NCBI GenBank assembly: GCA_963575645.1
Contig: OY754464.1
Coordinates: 75,180,948 to 75,244,947 of the forward strand
Reading direction: 5' to 3'
Length of the DNA stretch: 64,000 nucleotides
DNA from: Xanthostigma xanthostigma
Lineage: Eukaryota; Arthropoda; Insecta; Raphidioptera; Raphidiidae
A program made the position numbers and the translations under genes. This document shows, piece after piece, positions 43,891 to 54,533 of the stretch (its first letter is position 1; every line of letters begins with the position of its first letter). The notes beneath the pieces are model-generated. The model worked only from the letters and a program-made list of their open reading frames with translations, was not told where the DNA came from and searched no databases.

Positions 43891-44300
43891 ATCTTTGATT
43901 AACGTCTGATTAGAACTCTTCAATAAATAAAATTATCGATTTTAAAACAATATATTAACAAAAAAATATATAATTAATACATTAACGTTTCGATCCGGAT
44001 TTGAACCTTCTTCAGAACTGATCTAAGAAATATAAAAAATAATTAATAGCTATATTTAATTTCTAATTAGCTTTTTTTTTAAAATTCTTTCAAAATTATT
44101 AATTAATTTATTTTGATATTAATTAATAATTTTGAAGGAATTTTATAAAAAGCTAATTAGAAATTAAATATTAATTATTTTTTATATTTTTTAGATCAGT
44201 TCTGAAGAAGGTCCAAATCCGGATGGAAACGTTAATGTATTAATTATATATTTTGTTAATATACTGTCTGAAAAATTGGTCGATAATTTTATTTATTGAA
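43891..44300. mobile_element. Penelope-like fold-back remnant, family A, copy 3
   Basis: It starts atctttgattaacgtctga. Arms are complementary over about 180 bp (aaattattaattaattta centre). Motifs: minus strand at about 43986-44018 and plus strand at 44202-44233 (CTGAAGA, A, GGTCC...GGAT(G), GAAAC, GTT). The left motif keeps the core but has a damaged stem II. Confidence 0.65.
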
Positions 44301-44319
44301 GATATATTTTGTGTTGTCG

Positions 44320-44672
44320 GAAAAATCTATTTCATTCAGAAACGACTACAACGCCGACATTTCTGAACTAATAGCTTTGAGCTGATGTCGCTAGGTGGCA
44401 GTGCCCGTTAACTAGCTACTGCTCGGTGTGCTACAGTAACGCGCCATTTGAACATAACCAGTTGCGCCCGCCTACTTGATGTCGCTACAATGATACAGTT
44501 TTTCTTGATTTGTTTTGTAAAAAATATTTACAAATTATATAGAAAAGCCTTCCTCGTTTGTCGCTCTTTCTATTAGTGAAAACGGTATGAAAATCCGCTC
44601 GGTAGTTTTTGAGTTTATCGCGTTCAGACAGACAGACGCGGCGGAGGAATTTTATTTTGCAATTTGCATATA
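44320..44672. repeat. Fragments with ctgaactaatagctttgag and a Helitron/RTE-like tail
   Basis: The phrase tctgaactaatagctttgag recurs twice at 48428-48486. The later part (cggtagtttttgagtttatcgcgttcagacagacaga) resembles ends of common lepidopteran repeats. Ends are not fixed. Confidence 0.45.
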
Positions 44673-45290
44673 CAGTGTAAACTCTTTATAACGAAACTCA
44701 AAGGACCGAGCATTTTTTATCGTTATAGAGAGTTACCGTTATATGGAGTGAAGAAATAAAAACAACCAAATTAACAATAATCTTCAATGTACTGTATAAT
44801 CTCTTTATAACGAATTTTAAGGGACCGAACATTTTCTTCGTTATAAATAATTTTCGTTATATGGAGGGAAGAAAGAAAAATAACCAATTTTCACAAAATT
44901 AATTTATTCCAAACACATATACCTATAGTTTGTTAAATTTGCCTGACGTTTTTCGCTATGCCAATATTTGTTTTGTATTTTAAGTATCTTATGCATGCCT
45001 TGGGATGTGGTGGAATAATCTTCATTAAATAATAGGAATTTTTCGATAAGTTTGGCGTCATCAAGTGCTTGTTGAATACATGGTGATGGTTCAGAATGGT
45101 CCTCTTTATGTCTGTAAACATTTGCTGACGCCTAAATATGAACATATTTCTTCGTAATAGAGAATGGCTGTTGCGTTATAAAGAGGGTATTAATGTATAG
45201 GTTTTAAGGTAAACCAACCAAATCATAAAAATTTCGACGTTATAGGGAGTTTTTCGTTATAACGAAGGACGTTATAAAGAGTTTACACTG
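44673..45290 (-). mobile_element. pogo/Tigger-like element, copy 3, with doubled left end
   Basis: Left end CAGTGTAAACTCTTTATAAC (44673) and right end GTTATAAAGAGTTTACACTG (45290) with TA flanks. A second left end (ctgtataatctctttataac, about 44791) lies 118 bp inside, so two related elements share one right end. A transposase C-terminal remnant is on the minus strand. Confidence 0.87.
44904..45131 (-). pseudogene. Tigger-like transposase C-terminal remnant (open, about 75 codons)
   Basis: The minus-strand frame contains RHKEDHSEPSPCIQQALDDA, then a helical segment with LLFNEDYSTTSQGMHKILKI and a natural stop near the inverted repeat. Acidic linker plus helix agrees with the C-terminal tail of Tigger transposases, and position next to the terminal repeat is as expected. 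The overlapping frame with an ATG (44933-45145) is the wrong one. Confidence 0.62.
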
Positions 45291-45889
45291 TATATAGATT
45301 AAGTCTTTGGTCCATATTCAAATCAACCAACATAAAAAATGCAAATAATAATACATACACATACACTAACCATAAAATAATTTTTTAGTAAAAGTCGCAG
45401 AGGGTGAATTTTATTCACCTCACCTCAGACTGTATGAGAGAGCAGAGCTTTGAAGCTTTTGAAACTACTCTACAGCATATAAGTGTGTACTCACCCTCCA
45501 GTAGATCGCCTTAGTTTTGATTGTGGACGTGTATGTTTATATGGGTCGCTGCTATAGTATATAAAAAGTATGCTGCAGTGGCGTACGCGGTACGGAAACA
45601 TTCGGGGGCACGGCAGTGCCCCCGGCCAACTCGAGCACTGCTGTACCATCCTTTTCTCGAAGCGACTCACGGCACTTTTGATCCCCGTGTAATTTCGTTG
45701 TGGATAAAACAAGAAGTTTGAATTTTTAGTGATTAAAAGAACATATTTTTAACTGGCTTATTAATAATAATAATAATAATAATAATGCGTTTAACGTCCG
45801 TTTCTCGACTTAACAGACGCCATTCGCATCATTATTATTTTTTTTTCCAACCACACTTCCCGTTATTTTCTACAATTTTTAAACTTCAA
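45291..45889. other. No gene recognised; AAT tract at 45768-45786
   Basis: A GC-richer patch at about 45575-45680 (ggcacggcagtgcccccgg is palindromic) has no convincing frame. Confidence 0.4.
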
Positions 45890-46160
45890 CTTAATTAATA
45901 GCAATGGGCGAATAAAGGAATTTTTAAGAAATTAGGGATAAGGTAGGCAAATTTTGAGCATAGGAGTTTGACAGGTAATCGGCCATGGCCTTGAATAAGG
46001 AACCATCTCGATATTTATCTGGAATAATTGAGGGAAACCATGGAAAACCTCAACAAGATGGCCGGTACAGGAATTACCGTTGCTCGGCGAGAGGCAGTAG
46101 AAAAAAATCCTAGTCACATCTGATCCCACCGGGATTAACTGGCTTATTGCCAATATACCT
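45890..46160 (-). repeat. Putative conserved SINE-like repeat
   Basis: The minus strand contains ttttccatggtttccctcaa, gatggttccttattcaa and ggccatggccgattacct. From memory these words characterise a repeat widely distributed in arthropods. The 3' side continues gcctctcgccgagcaacgg. I could not verify the family, and no target duplication was seen. Confidence 0.45.
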
Positions 46161-46867
46161 ATTAATAAATTATTATCTTGTAGTTTACGAATTATCGCTA
46201 GTTAAAGTTCTTTAATTTTGTCACTGACTCACTCACCGATCATCAAAATTCTAAGGTACTTCTAGCAGTCACACAAACTTGAAATTTTGAATTTTAGTTA
46301 GCGTTAATAAAGGAAGGAAAAAATTAAAAATCTCGAAATTTCATTATTCGAAAAATCAACAGAGAATAAGAAAAAAACTCGGGTCGCAGTGCGAAACCCT
46401 GCCGAATATAGTGTATTTGCTTTTATAAGCAGTGTGGCTCTATTGTATGAACTTAACTTTGTTTTTCGACAAAATAAAAAAATTACCCTCTAATACACCC
46501 CTTAAAACAACATTTTTTTACTTAATTTCAATACTACATACCAATTCAACATCTGTACCAAATTATATACACCCTTCAGTATGTAAATCCATATCAGTAA
46601 ACTTGCGTTTTCATAAAATTTGTAAGTCCGGTCCTGTCGGGCCGATTTTATTTAAATTTTAGCAGCACAATTCAATAATTACTAAAGGGTTAAATTTCAA
46701 ATTTGAAGTGATTCTGAGAATTTTTTCCGTATTTTAAGAAAATCAGTAACTGACGAACAAGATAAATTACCCGAGAAAAAAAAGAAAGATGACCTACAAA
46801 AAGAAATGAGATCAAATCAAAAACATAAAATGTAAAAGAATGCAAAGTCTCGCAACGCAGTTCTTCC
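46161..46867. other. No gene recognised
   Basis: AT-rich. Frames at 46432-46662 and 46690-46899 show no domain. Confidence 0.35.
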
Positions 46868-47103
46868 GTGAGGTGGCGCGGGTAATGGCTAGTGTTCAAT
46901 ATATTTGTTATTCGTTGCCATGGTTACCTACATAATATGTTCCACGTCATATAAAAATTAATCAAAGCATGCTTAACTAGTTTATTTCTGACAAATCTAC
47001 AAAACTAAGGAACAGTCGATATTTTTTTAATTTCAAAATATGTCCGAAACTATATAAATTTTAGAATTTTTTTTAATGAAAATTTATTAAAAAATAAATA
47101 GAA

Positions 47104-47450
47104 TAATTAGCCTCAAAGCAATCCTCAAAGTGAAATGGCATGAACACGTCTCAAACAACGAACTTTGGAAACGTGCATGTCTTGAACAAATTTGTACAAC
47201 AGTACAACTATAAAACGTAGGAAATGAAATTGGATAGGACACACGCTACGAAAGACAGATGACGACATAGCGAAAAGAGCCTTGGATTGGAACCCACAGA
47301 GATACCGAAAAACAGGAAGAACTGTTCGTGAAGAAGTTATGGAACAAGGAACTACATGGCTTCAATTCAAAAATATGGCAAAAGATAGGACTAGATTCGT
47401 AGAGGCCCTATGCTCCACTTAGGAGTTAAAGGAATTTATTATTATTATTA
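47104..47450 (+). mobile_element. 5'-truncated non-LTR retrotransposon tail
   Basis: The insert carries the last codons of an endonuclease/RT polyprotein, a short 3' UTR and an (ATT)n tail (47434-47450), the hallmarks of 5'-truncated target-primed insertion. It splits the family between gaataattagcc and tgaaaagtaca, which are adjacent in other copies. Confidence 0.72.
47213..47422 (+). pseudogene. C-terminus of a non-LTR retrotransposon ORF
   Basis: The frame reads ...NWIGHTLRKTDDDIAKRALD, then WNPQRYRKTGRT and ...DRTRFVEALCST before a stop, interrupted by one TGA near its start. The GHTLRK, WNPQ-x-x-RK-x-GR and R-x-R-x-x-VEALCS words are those of the C-terminal tail of many arthropod non-LTR retrotransposon ORFs. 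Upstream, another frame has NNELWKR. RT and endonuclease domains are absent. Confidence 0.72.
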
Positions 47451-47749
47451 TGAAAAGTACAGTATTATTATCTAAAAAACACCGTTATAGCATATATCTC
47501 TTCTGCTCATGTGCCGATTATCTCCAAAAACAGTAGGGCTCTTCATATTTGCATACCAAACATTCTTCCAAAAACTTTTTTCAATCCGTTCATCCGTTTG
47601 ATCTGTATAGTGCTCACTGACGCCCAGAGTTTTTCCAAAAATATGTTTTTTGGATTCGGGGGACCTTAAAACGAAAAGATATTGTAAAATTTTGAAAAGT
47701 GATTTTTGACCTAAACCTGTACCATTCCCCACCTGTGGGTTGGAATGGT

Positions 47750-48354
47750 AAAAATTCGATTTTTTTAATATCTCAAGGTGGCGTAACCCCATGAAGATTA
47801 AAAATAACTGTGCGCTACTGGTGTTCAACGAAAGCTAGCTCTTCCGTTGAAAAGGTAAAGGAAAAAGCTAACCTATATTACAAGTCGAGTGCGCTATCGC
47901 GCCCTTATATTCGATGCAAAAAGTTTAGGATTTACACCTACATTTTTATAAAATATGTATTATAATAGTACGTGGTCAACTGGAAAGTTTTAAGATATAG
48001 GTACGTGTGAAAGTTTGTAGTTACTGAATACAATATCGCACACTGAAAATCGACCTACACATTTATGTATCCCGTCTTAGTAGGATGATCAGTGGCGGAT
48101 TTACGCGTGGGCAACTGTCCAGACTGGTTTTTCTGGGGACGATAGATTCTGAAAGATTTTTATTGTTATATCCTTCAGTTAGAAAATGTATTATAAGCAT
48201 ACAATTGTTGTTTTTCGTTCTGTTATATATGGATTCGATTTCAAATAAATCTAAACAAATAAAAATGTAAATGTTCTTTTGTTCAAAGTTTTAAATCTCC
48301 GATTGCTTCAAAATTTTGTTGCATTCCCACGCGTGCTTTTATATAGGTAAACCA
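47750..48354. other. No gene recognised
   Basis: The word cagtggcggatttacgcgtgg at about 48091 resembles a repeat terminus. No ORF with a domain. Confidence 0.35.
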
Positions 48355-48770
48355 GCGGTTCGTCCCGGTTTCGCCCGGGTGCAATAGATATAATTCTGCA
48401 AAATGTATTTCGTTTGCGGCCCGGCATCTGAACTAATAGCTTTGAGCAAATTCTACCAGATTTGCGTCTGAACTAATAGCTTTGAGCGAATTCTGCCAGA
48501 TGGCGCTACTTGGTACTAAAACAGTTTTATTGTTTGCTTCTCAACTAACAACTTCGAGCAAATTCTGTCAGATGTCGTTACACGTTACTAAAACAGTTTT
48601 TTTGCGAAAACACCGTAATTTTGTACAAAATATTTAATAAAAACTATCCTATAGCGTAAGTTGCACCCAGTAAGACACTTTTACAAAATATAACTAAAAT
48701 CGGTTCAGTGGTTTCGGAGATTAGCGCGGTCAAAATTATGACACGAGATTTTTACATATAAGTAGGTACA
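48355..48770 (-). mobile_element. Diverged Helitron-like fragment with short tandem repeat
   Basis: The left edge (ccagcggttcgtcccggttt) resembles the Helitron 3' end read in reverse, with one change in the CTAG. The right part (atcctatagcgtaagttgcac, gtggtttcggagattagcgc) matches 12214-12331. Between them ctgaactaatagctttgagc...attct(a/g)ccagat is repeated three times. Confidence 0.5.
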
Positions 48771-48799
48771 GATGTCACACCTGTGACAGGTGAAAACAT

Positions 48800-49080
48800 G
48801 TTTTTTTTGAAAAACAGCGCTATGCAGCGTATCTGTTGGGCGTTAAAAGAACACACGCTATACCAAATAATTTACGCACACGGGGGCGCCGTCTGTTGAA
48901 TACTGTGCCGTCTGTTAAGCGTTAAAGCAACACACGCTATACTAAATATTTGATGGCAGCGGGAGCGCTATCTGTTGAATACAGCGTCATCTGTTCGACG
49001 TTATGACAACACATGCTCTACTAAATATTTTACAGCGACGAGAGCGCCATCTGTTAAACGTAACAGCAACACATGAAAAC
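48800..49080. repeat. Diverged tandem repeat, about 85-90 bp units
   Basis: Units are marked by (g)cgc(c/t)(g/a)tctgttgaatac or related words, followed by gcgttaaa(g)(a/c)aacacacgctatac and taaatatttta. At least three units. Confidence 0.75.
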
Positions 49081-49155
49081 CGGACTGAGCCACTGCAACA
49101 CGCGGCCGTTAATATGCGATTCGTACAAATTGCTCCTGAAAAGTAAACCGTTTTT

Positions 49156-49372
49156 TTAACCGACTTCAAAAAAGGAGGAGGTTATAATATGTTCGTCTAT
49201 ATTTTTTTTTTTTAATGTATGTTCATTGATTTCTCCGTCTATTATGGACCGATTTTCAATTTTTTTTTTATTCGAAAGAGTGCACTCCCGAAGTGGTCCC
49301 ATCGGAACCAAGTCAGGATCTGATGGTGGAATCCGGAGAAATCGAGGGAAACTCAAATTTTACCCATTGCAA
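49156..49372. repeat. Repeat fragment starting accgacttcaaaaaagg
   Basis: The opening aaccgacttcaaaaaaggag is, from memory, a very common repeat word in moth and butterfly genomes, and is part of the reason for the lepidopteran guess. The rest is diverged, ends unclear. Confidence 0.5.
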
Positions 49373-49429
49373 TACTTCATAAAATAACTGCATAATTTTT
49401 AGTGTTAGATTATTTTACACTAAAAAGAG

Positions 49430-49642
49430 GAAAATAAAATGTTTTTAACAAAAAAATTGAACCGACTTCAAAATATGCACTAAAAAGTAATAAAATAATT
49501 GCATTTTTGGAGTCGGTGTCAGCCAAGGAAACACTACAATATACCTCTAGTAATAATAACACCGACTCCAAAAATGCAATTATTTTGTTACTTTTAAGTG
49601 CATATTTTGAAGTCGGTTCAATATTTTTGTTAAAAATATTTT
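49430..49642. repeat. Inverted repeat with AACCGACTTCAAAATATGCA arms
   Basis: Left aattgaaccgacttcaaaat...atttttggagtcggtgt is matched by right acaccgactccaaaaat...attttgaagtcggttcaat. Arms about 85 bp, loop about 45 bp. It abuts the GTGATAACGT copy at 49644. Confidence 0.85.
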
Positions 49643-49643
49643 A

Positions 49644-50207
49644 TTGACGTGATAACGTCTTATAAATTGATGAATCACCAATCTTATAAATTGATAAAAC
49701 ACCGGCTGCATGCACGAAAAAGTGTAACGTTCCTAACGTAACGTTCCGCCTGACCCTGTGCGTACTTTTCTCGAAAACGGCCCTAACGATTTGGATGAAA
49801 TTTACTGAAAAGGGATTTTGGGGGGCAAAAAATCGTTTTAGCTAAGTCTCATCTCTCGAAAAAAAGTTTTCTTACAAATTTTATCATTATAAAAATCAAT
49901 TTTTTGACGTATGAAAATACTTAAATATTGTAAGTAGGTTTTGGAATTTTATATAAACAGTGAAACAATTGTTTTATAAATATTATGACAGCTAATCTTT
50001 GAGACTTAAAATAAATACGAAAGAAAGAAAGTTAAAAAAAACAATTATATTATATGGTGAGTAATTTAAATAAATAAAATTAACCTAAATTTGAAGCGAA
50101 AGATGCAATATCATAGATTCGAATTATTATATAAATTTAGGTTATGTATTACGGAATACGTTATCACGTAAAACTATCGTCCGTAAACCGACTTTACAGA
50201 CAACCAA
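49644..50207 (+). mobile_element. GTGATAACGT family, copy 2
   Basis: Starts TTGACGTGATAACGTC and ends gtccgtaaaccgactttacag. Near-identical to 2027-2600 with small indels, which suggests recent spread. Confidence 0.8.
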
Positions 50208-50944
50208 TCTTTTTTTTGTAAAATGTCAATACCAAAATTTTTCATAGCGTCTTTTTATGTATCAAATTCATGTGAACTGGGTATTCGAATTTAGTAAAAC
50301 CCAAACGAAGCTTCTATCTTTTTTTATGAATATGTGTTTGGAATGATTATAAAAGGAAAATGCGATTTTATTAGAAAAGTAAAAGTATAGATTGGGTTAA
50401 GGAAATTTTACCGAAGATATTTAATAAAATGTACTTAAAAGTTAAATAGAGTTATAGCTATACGCTTCTCTTGTTACTGGAAGAGTTTAACTTTGAAATA
50501 AAGTTAAAAAGTTTTCATTATCCGGTAAGCTGCTTTTTGTATTAACAGTTTGAATAAAAATGTGCTAATTTTATATGCTGGCATCACTTGAAGAAGTTTC
50601 CACTTTAGAAATCATTATGCATAGCACATACTTTGCTGTAGTTGCATATTGTTGTGAAGTAGAAAGTAAATTTTCAAATAATTTCTCTGTAAACTCAAAA
50701 AAATATCGATATTTAATAACAAAAAACTCTGGTCACAGTGCCAAACCCTACCTACTAGCGGCCCGTATTGTATTTGGGTTGTTTACGAAAACTTTGAGGT
50801 CTTTGTTGCTCGTATGGATTTAAATTGCCACCGACAAATTACTACTGGATTGGTAAAATCGGATTTCTTTTTTTTCACTTTACGCACAAAGCGAAATAGG
50901 TCATTTCAAGTTAGGTATATATTGTTTATTAGGTTTTTAGGAAG
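50208..50944. other. No gene recognised
   Basis: AT-rich. The 82-codon frame at 50575-50823 has no recognisable domain. Confidence 0.35.
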
Positions 50945-51628
50945 TTACAGTCCCAATCAAAAGTAAGTCGAATTCTAAATGAAAAAATTTTCCATAATAA
51001 ATTTTTACAAAAGGTTATAAGTCGATGATACTAATAAATTATTGTCATAAATAAATATTTTTTTTAATATTAATTAATTATTTCAGTATTTTATTTAATG
51101 GACTAACTTTTGAATTTTTTGTACAAAGTTAGGTTAGAAAAAATAAATTTTGGTAAATATCTGTATTTTACATATTTTTTGCAGTAACTAATTAAAAAAA
51201 AGAAATTAGAAGTAATAAAAATTAAAATTAAATCATTAAAAAGTTGAAAATTCAGTTAAAATTGTCAAGAATAAAAGTCCATAATCGAACAGTGCTAAGG
51301 TTTAATAATTTTTTTAATGATTAAAAGTGTCCTAATTAAATTGAAAAAAATATTAAAATATGCGTAAGACATCGATGCTTTACATAGTTAGTTTTCGGAA
51401 CTGCTGACATTATTTGGTTGTTTGCAAAAAATTAAAATGTACAGTTTGCATGCTAGGTTGACATATTTTCCATAAGACTACATGTAAAAGTTTTTTTTAA
51501 TTTTTAACTTTATAAATCTCCTAATGATTTTGGATTTTTTACAGAAAATTTTGTCATAAAAAAATCTATTAAAAAAACTTTATTTCAGATTTTTTTCATT
51601 ATCTCCGTAAAACGGCTCAACCTCCTTG
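50945..51628. mobile_element. TTAAGGAGGTTGA repeat family, copy 3 (left end lost)
   Basis: It begins inside the family at gttacagtcccaatcaaaag and ends ctcaacctcctt. The interior matches copy 2 closely. Confidence 0.75.
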
Positions 51629-51984
51629 AAGGAACAACAGCTAAATAATAAAATCTCAAAAATTTCCACTGCCGATTTACATTGCTGGGTAGTTATTGTT
51701 CATACAATATTTTTATTTATTTTTTTTAATACTGTCTACATGTAATTTATTCAATGAAAACGTGGACAGAATTTCCACATTTTCATAAATCGATAACTAT
51801 ATTTCACTGCTGTCCAGTTTTATACATCATTAAAATGCATTGATAGCATTAAAATGAATGATTTAGTATAGAATGCATGGGATTAGTTTTTCCATGTACT
51901 ATATTTTCATTTGTCAATATTTTACAAATATTCATTGTATATGTTACTGCCAATACTTTGAATTTCTGTTAAAATATAAAAGTA
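51629..51984. other. No feature recognised
   Basis: AT-rich spacer. cgtggacagaatttccac at about 51761 is a small palindrome. Confidence 0.35.
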
Positions 51985-52427
51985 CTAGCGGTCCCGCCCG
52001 GTTTCACCCGGGTGCAAAAGAACGAATGGGGAAGGGAGGGACATGAGTACGCACATTCATCTTACTTTACCGAGATGATTGTTGTGTCTAAATTTCATAA
52101 TGATCGGAGTTACTTTTTTTAAGTAGTAAATTTCTTTTCATATAATAAATATTTAATTGAAAACACTAGGAAAATTATTTTTATTTAGGTACCTATAGTT
52201 GTAACAGTTTTCAAATGAGCTTATAATTAGGTTTAATTAAATTTTAATTAGTCGTAATAAAATTTTAAAAAATTGAAATATAAGCTTTAGAAGAAAGCAA
52301 TGTTGAAAATAAAAAACAAAATTAAAAATTTTAAAAGCCACGACGAAAGTAAATGTTATAATAAAAAAAGAATTAAATAAAGTTCTAAAATCCCCCGACT
52401 TAACGCAGGTAAGTAACCAAAAAAAAA

Positions 52428-53005
52428 TTGGTTGTCTGTAAAGTCGGTTTACGGACGATAGTTTTACGTAATAACGTATTCCGTAATACATAACCTAAAT
52501 TTATATAATAATTATAATAATTCGAATCTATGATATTGCATCTTTCGCTTCAAATTTAGGTTAATTTTATTTATTAAAATTACTCACCATATAATATAAT
52601 TGTTTTTTTTAACTTTCTTTCTTTCGTATTTATTTTAAGTCTCAAAGATTAGCTGTCATAATATTTTGAAAACAATTGTTTCACTGTTTATATAAAATTC
52701 CAAAACCTACTTACAATATTTAAGTATTTTCATGCGTCAAAAAATTGATTTTTATAATGATAAAATTTGTATGAAAACGATTTTTTCGAGAGATGAGACC
52801 TAGCTAAAACGATTTTTTGCCCCCCAAAATCCCTTTTCAGTAAATTTCATCCAAATCGTTAGGGCCGTTTTCGAGAAAAGCACACACTGGGTCAGGCGGA
52901 ACGTTACGAACGTTAGGAACGTTACACTTTTTCGTGCATGCAGCCGGTGTTTTATCAATTTATAAGATTGGTGATTCATCAATTTATAAGACGTTATCAC
53001 GTCAA
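52428..53005 (-). mobile_element. GTGATAACGT family, copy 3, reverse
   Basis: Reads attggttgtctgtaaagtcgg at the left and acgttatcacgtcaa at the right, the reverse of copies 1 and 2, with full interior. It is the innermost layer of the Helitron G nest. Confidence 0.8.
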
Positions 53006-53009
53006 AAAT

Positions 53010-53101
53010 CCGTCGCGGGGCTGCCCTGAAATGAACTAATATATTGCAATTTATATTCTTCTATTCTTAATTCAGGGCAGCAAATGGCAGCCCCGCGACG
53101 G
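53010..53101. repeat. GC-rich palindrome in AT-rich surroundings
   Basis: ccgtcgcggggctgccctgaa pairs with ttcagggcag...ggcagccccgcgacgg; the loop contains aactaatatattgcaat. It may be the true end structure of the surrounding composite element. Confidence 0.8.
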
Positions 53102-53144
53102 TTTTTCTTTGGTTATTTACCTGCGTTAGAAATCAAATATATTG

Positions 53145-53210
53145 GCCCAACGTTTATCTCGAACCCACGATCCTGATATTCGCATGCTCTACCGACTGAC
53201 CTAACCGGGC
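53145..53210 (-). pseudogene. Degraded tRNA-Lys-like module inside Helitron G
   Basis: It keeps CGGTAGAGCATGCGA and GTGGGTTCGAGA-type T-arm sequence but has lost part of the anticodon arm. Same module as the other Helitron copies. Confidence 0.6.
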
Positions 53211-53473
53211 TTGTGAATATAATATGACCTAATATTGATATACTATATAGTTACGGCATTTCACCTGAATAGAAACTATTTTTGAGATACATTTTGCAAC
53301 ATTTTTCATTGATGTTCCGCTTCTATTGGTCGTAGCGTGATATTATATAGCCTTCCTCGATAAATGGGATATCCAACAATTTTTTTTTCAATTTGAACCA
53401 GTAGTTCCTGAGATTAGCGCATTCAATCAAACAAACAAACAAACCAACAAACAATCTTCAGCTTTATATATGT

Positions 53474-54014
53474 TGTGAAATAATATGCATGCATTAAATG
53501 TAAATGTCACAAAACATATTGCAATCACACCAAAAACAAAAAGTTAAATTATAAATCTAATTAACCTTTTGTGCGGCGACGGCTATTAACGTTATGTCTC
53601 CCGACACTGTCATAATTACTCTGTTACTTTTTTAGTTCAGCCGCTCCTCTTCCTTTGGGTACCGCAGCAGTGTAGAAATTAATGCTATGCTATTTATTAC
53701 TACACAAGATTACATTTTTTATAACATTAAGCTGGCGTATTCCTAGCAAGAAACTTGAAAAATGTCGAGTAAGGCATTTACAAAATAAACATATAAGCAG
53801 ATTAATTGAAAAAAGTTTCGACGCGAATAGGTCAGACAACTTTAACCTGAATACCGTTAAAATATCTTTGAGTAAAGGCTGCTCCACACGAGGCTAGACT
53901 TAGCTGCAGTGGCGTAACAATAGACTGGCAGAATGACACGGGCCCCTGGCCTGAGGGGGCCCTTGAGAGAACGTTAGGACAGGAGGAACCTAACATTTAT
54001 TAAATTTCAGTTAA
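53474..54014. other. No gene recognised
   Basis: ccacacgaggctagac at about 53884 is a fragment of the element that follows. Frames at 53682-53897 overlap on both strands and are not supported. Confidence 0.35.
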
Positions 54015-54348
54015 GTCCGCTGCACACGAGGCTAGAAACGCTGCTAGATTCTCTGCTAGATTTGCCTACTAGTTTTCTAGCGCTGGTTTTCTTGATTGCT
54101 GTTAAGTGCTCGCTTTACACAAGACTATTTTTCAAGCTTGATTTGTGGATAGATCTGGTGCGCGCGCAGTGACAGTTCGAATATAAACACAGCAGCAAAT
54201 CTCGCAGGGAAAATAGCCTTTGTTCTAATTTTAAAACCTATCTTTTGAGCAAGCAGGCCAGCCCGCAGTGACGTCATTTCTAGCTTCGTACCCAGCCTAC
54301 CGGCTAGCAGAACTCCTAGCAGCGTTTCTAGCCTCGTGTGCAGCGGCC
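54015..54348. mobile_element. MITE with CCGCTGCACACGAGGCTAGA inverted ends
   Basis: Left GTCCGCTGCACACGAGGCTA...cgctgctag and right ctagcagcg...TAGCCTCGTGTGCAGCGGCC are inverted over more than 30 bp. The interior is repetitive in ctagc words. Flanks ttaa and ttta make a short T/A-rich duplication possible. DNA transposon type, superfamily open. Confidence 0.78.
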
Positions 54349-54533
54349 TTTAGGTATCAAGAACATACACGAATTATACAAATATCTATACTTTACTTCG
54401 TGATTTTTAAAGATGAAACTACAACGTGAAGCTTTTTTATATTAAGACAATAATTTTCGAACGTGTTTTTATATTATACTAAGGTACAATATTCAAGAGT
54501 TTCATACTTTATAACAGAATTGTTATAATATAA

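Larger units (their letters stand above)
46868..47749. mobile_element. ACCATTCCAAC repeat family, copy 3, with nested non-LTR retrotransposon
   Basis: The left end is truncated, starting inside the family at ggcgcgggtaatggctag. The right end GTTGGAATGGT is intact. It is interrupted at about 47104-47450 by a 5'-truncated non-LTR element. Confidence 0.72.
52401..53127. mobile_element. Element with TAACGCAGGTAA ends, nested in Helitron G
   Basis: Inverted ends TAACGCAGGTAAGTAACC and GGTTATTTACCTGCGTTA differ at one position. Inside lie a reverse GTGATAACGT copy (52428-53005) and a GC-rich palindrome (53010-53101, ccgtcgcggggctgcc against its complement). Confidence 0.65.
51985..53473 (-). mobile_element. 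Helitron-like element, copy G, interrupted by a composite insertion
   Basis: The minus-strand 3' end with CCGG hairpin and CTAG is at 51985-51988; the 5' end near ttcagctttatata is at about 53473. Helitron sequence resumes at about 53140 with a tRNA-like remnant (53145-53210). The interruption (52401-53127) is a separate element containing another. Confidence 0.78.

Noticed and set aside
45491-45721. Overlapping ORFs of 66 and 73 codons on opposite strands
   Set aside because: GC-richer patch with a palindrome, neither frame has a known motif.
48800-49080. CRISPR array
   Set aside because: Repeats of 85-90 bp are diverged throughout, without constant repeats and unique spacers, in a eukaryotic context. 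It is a decayed minisatellite.
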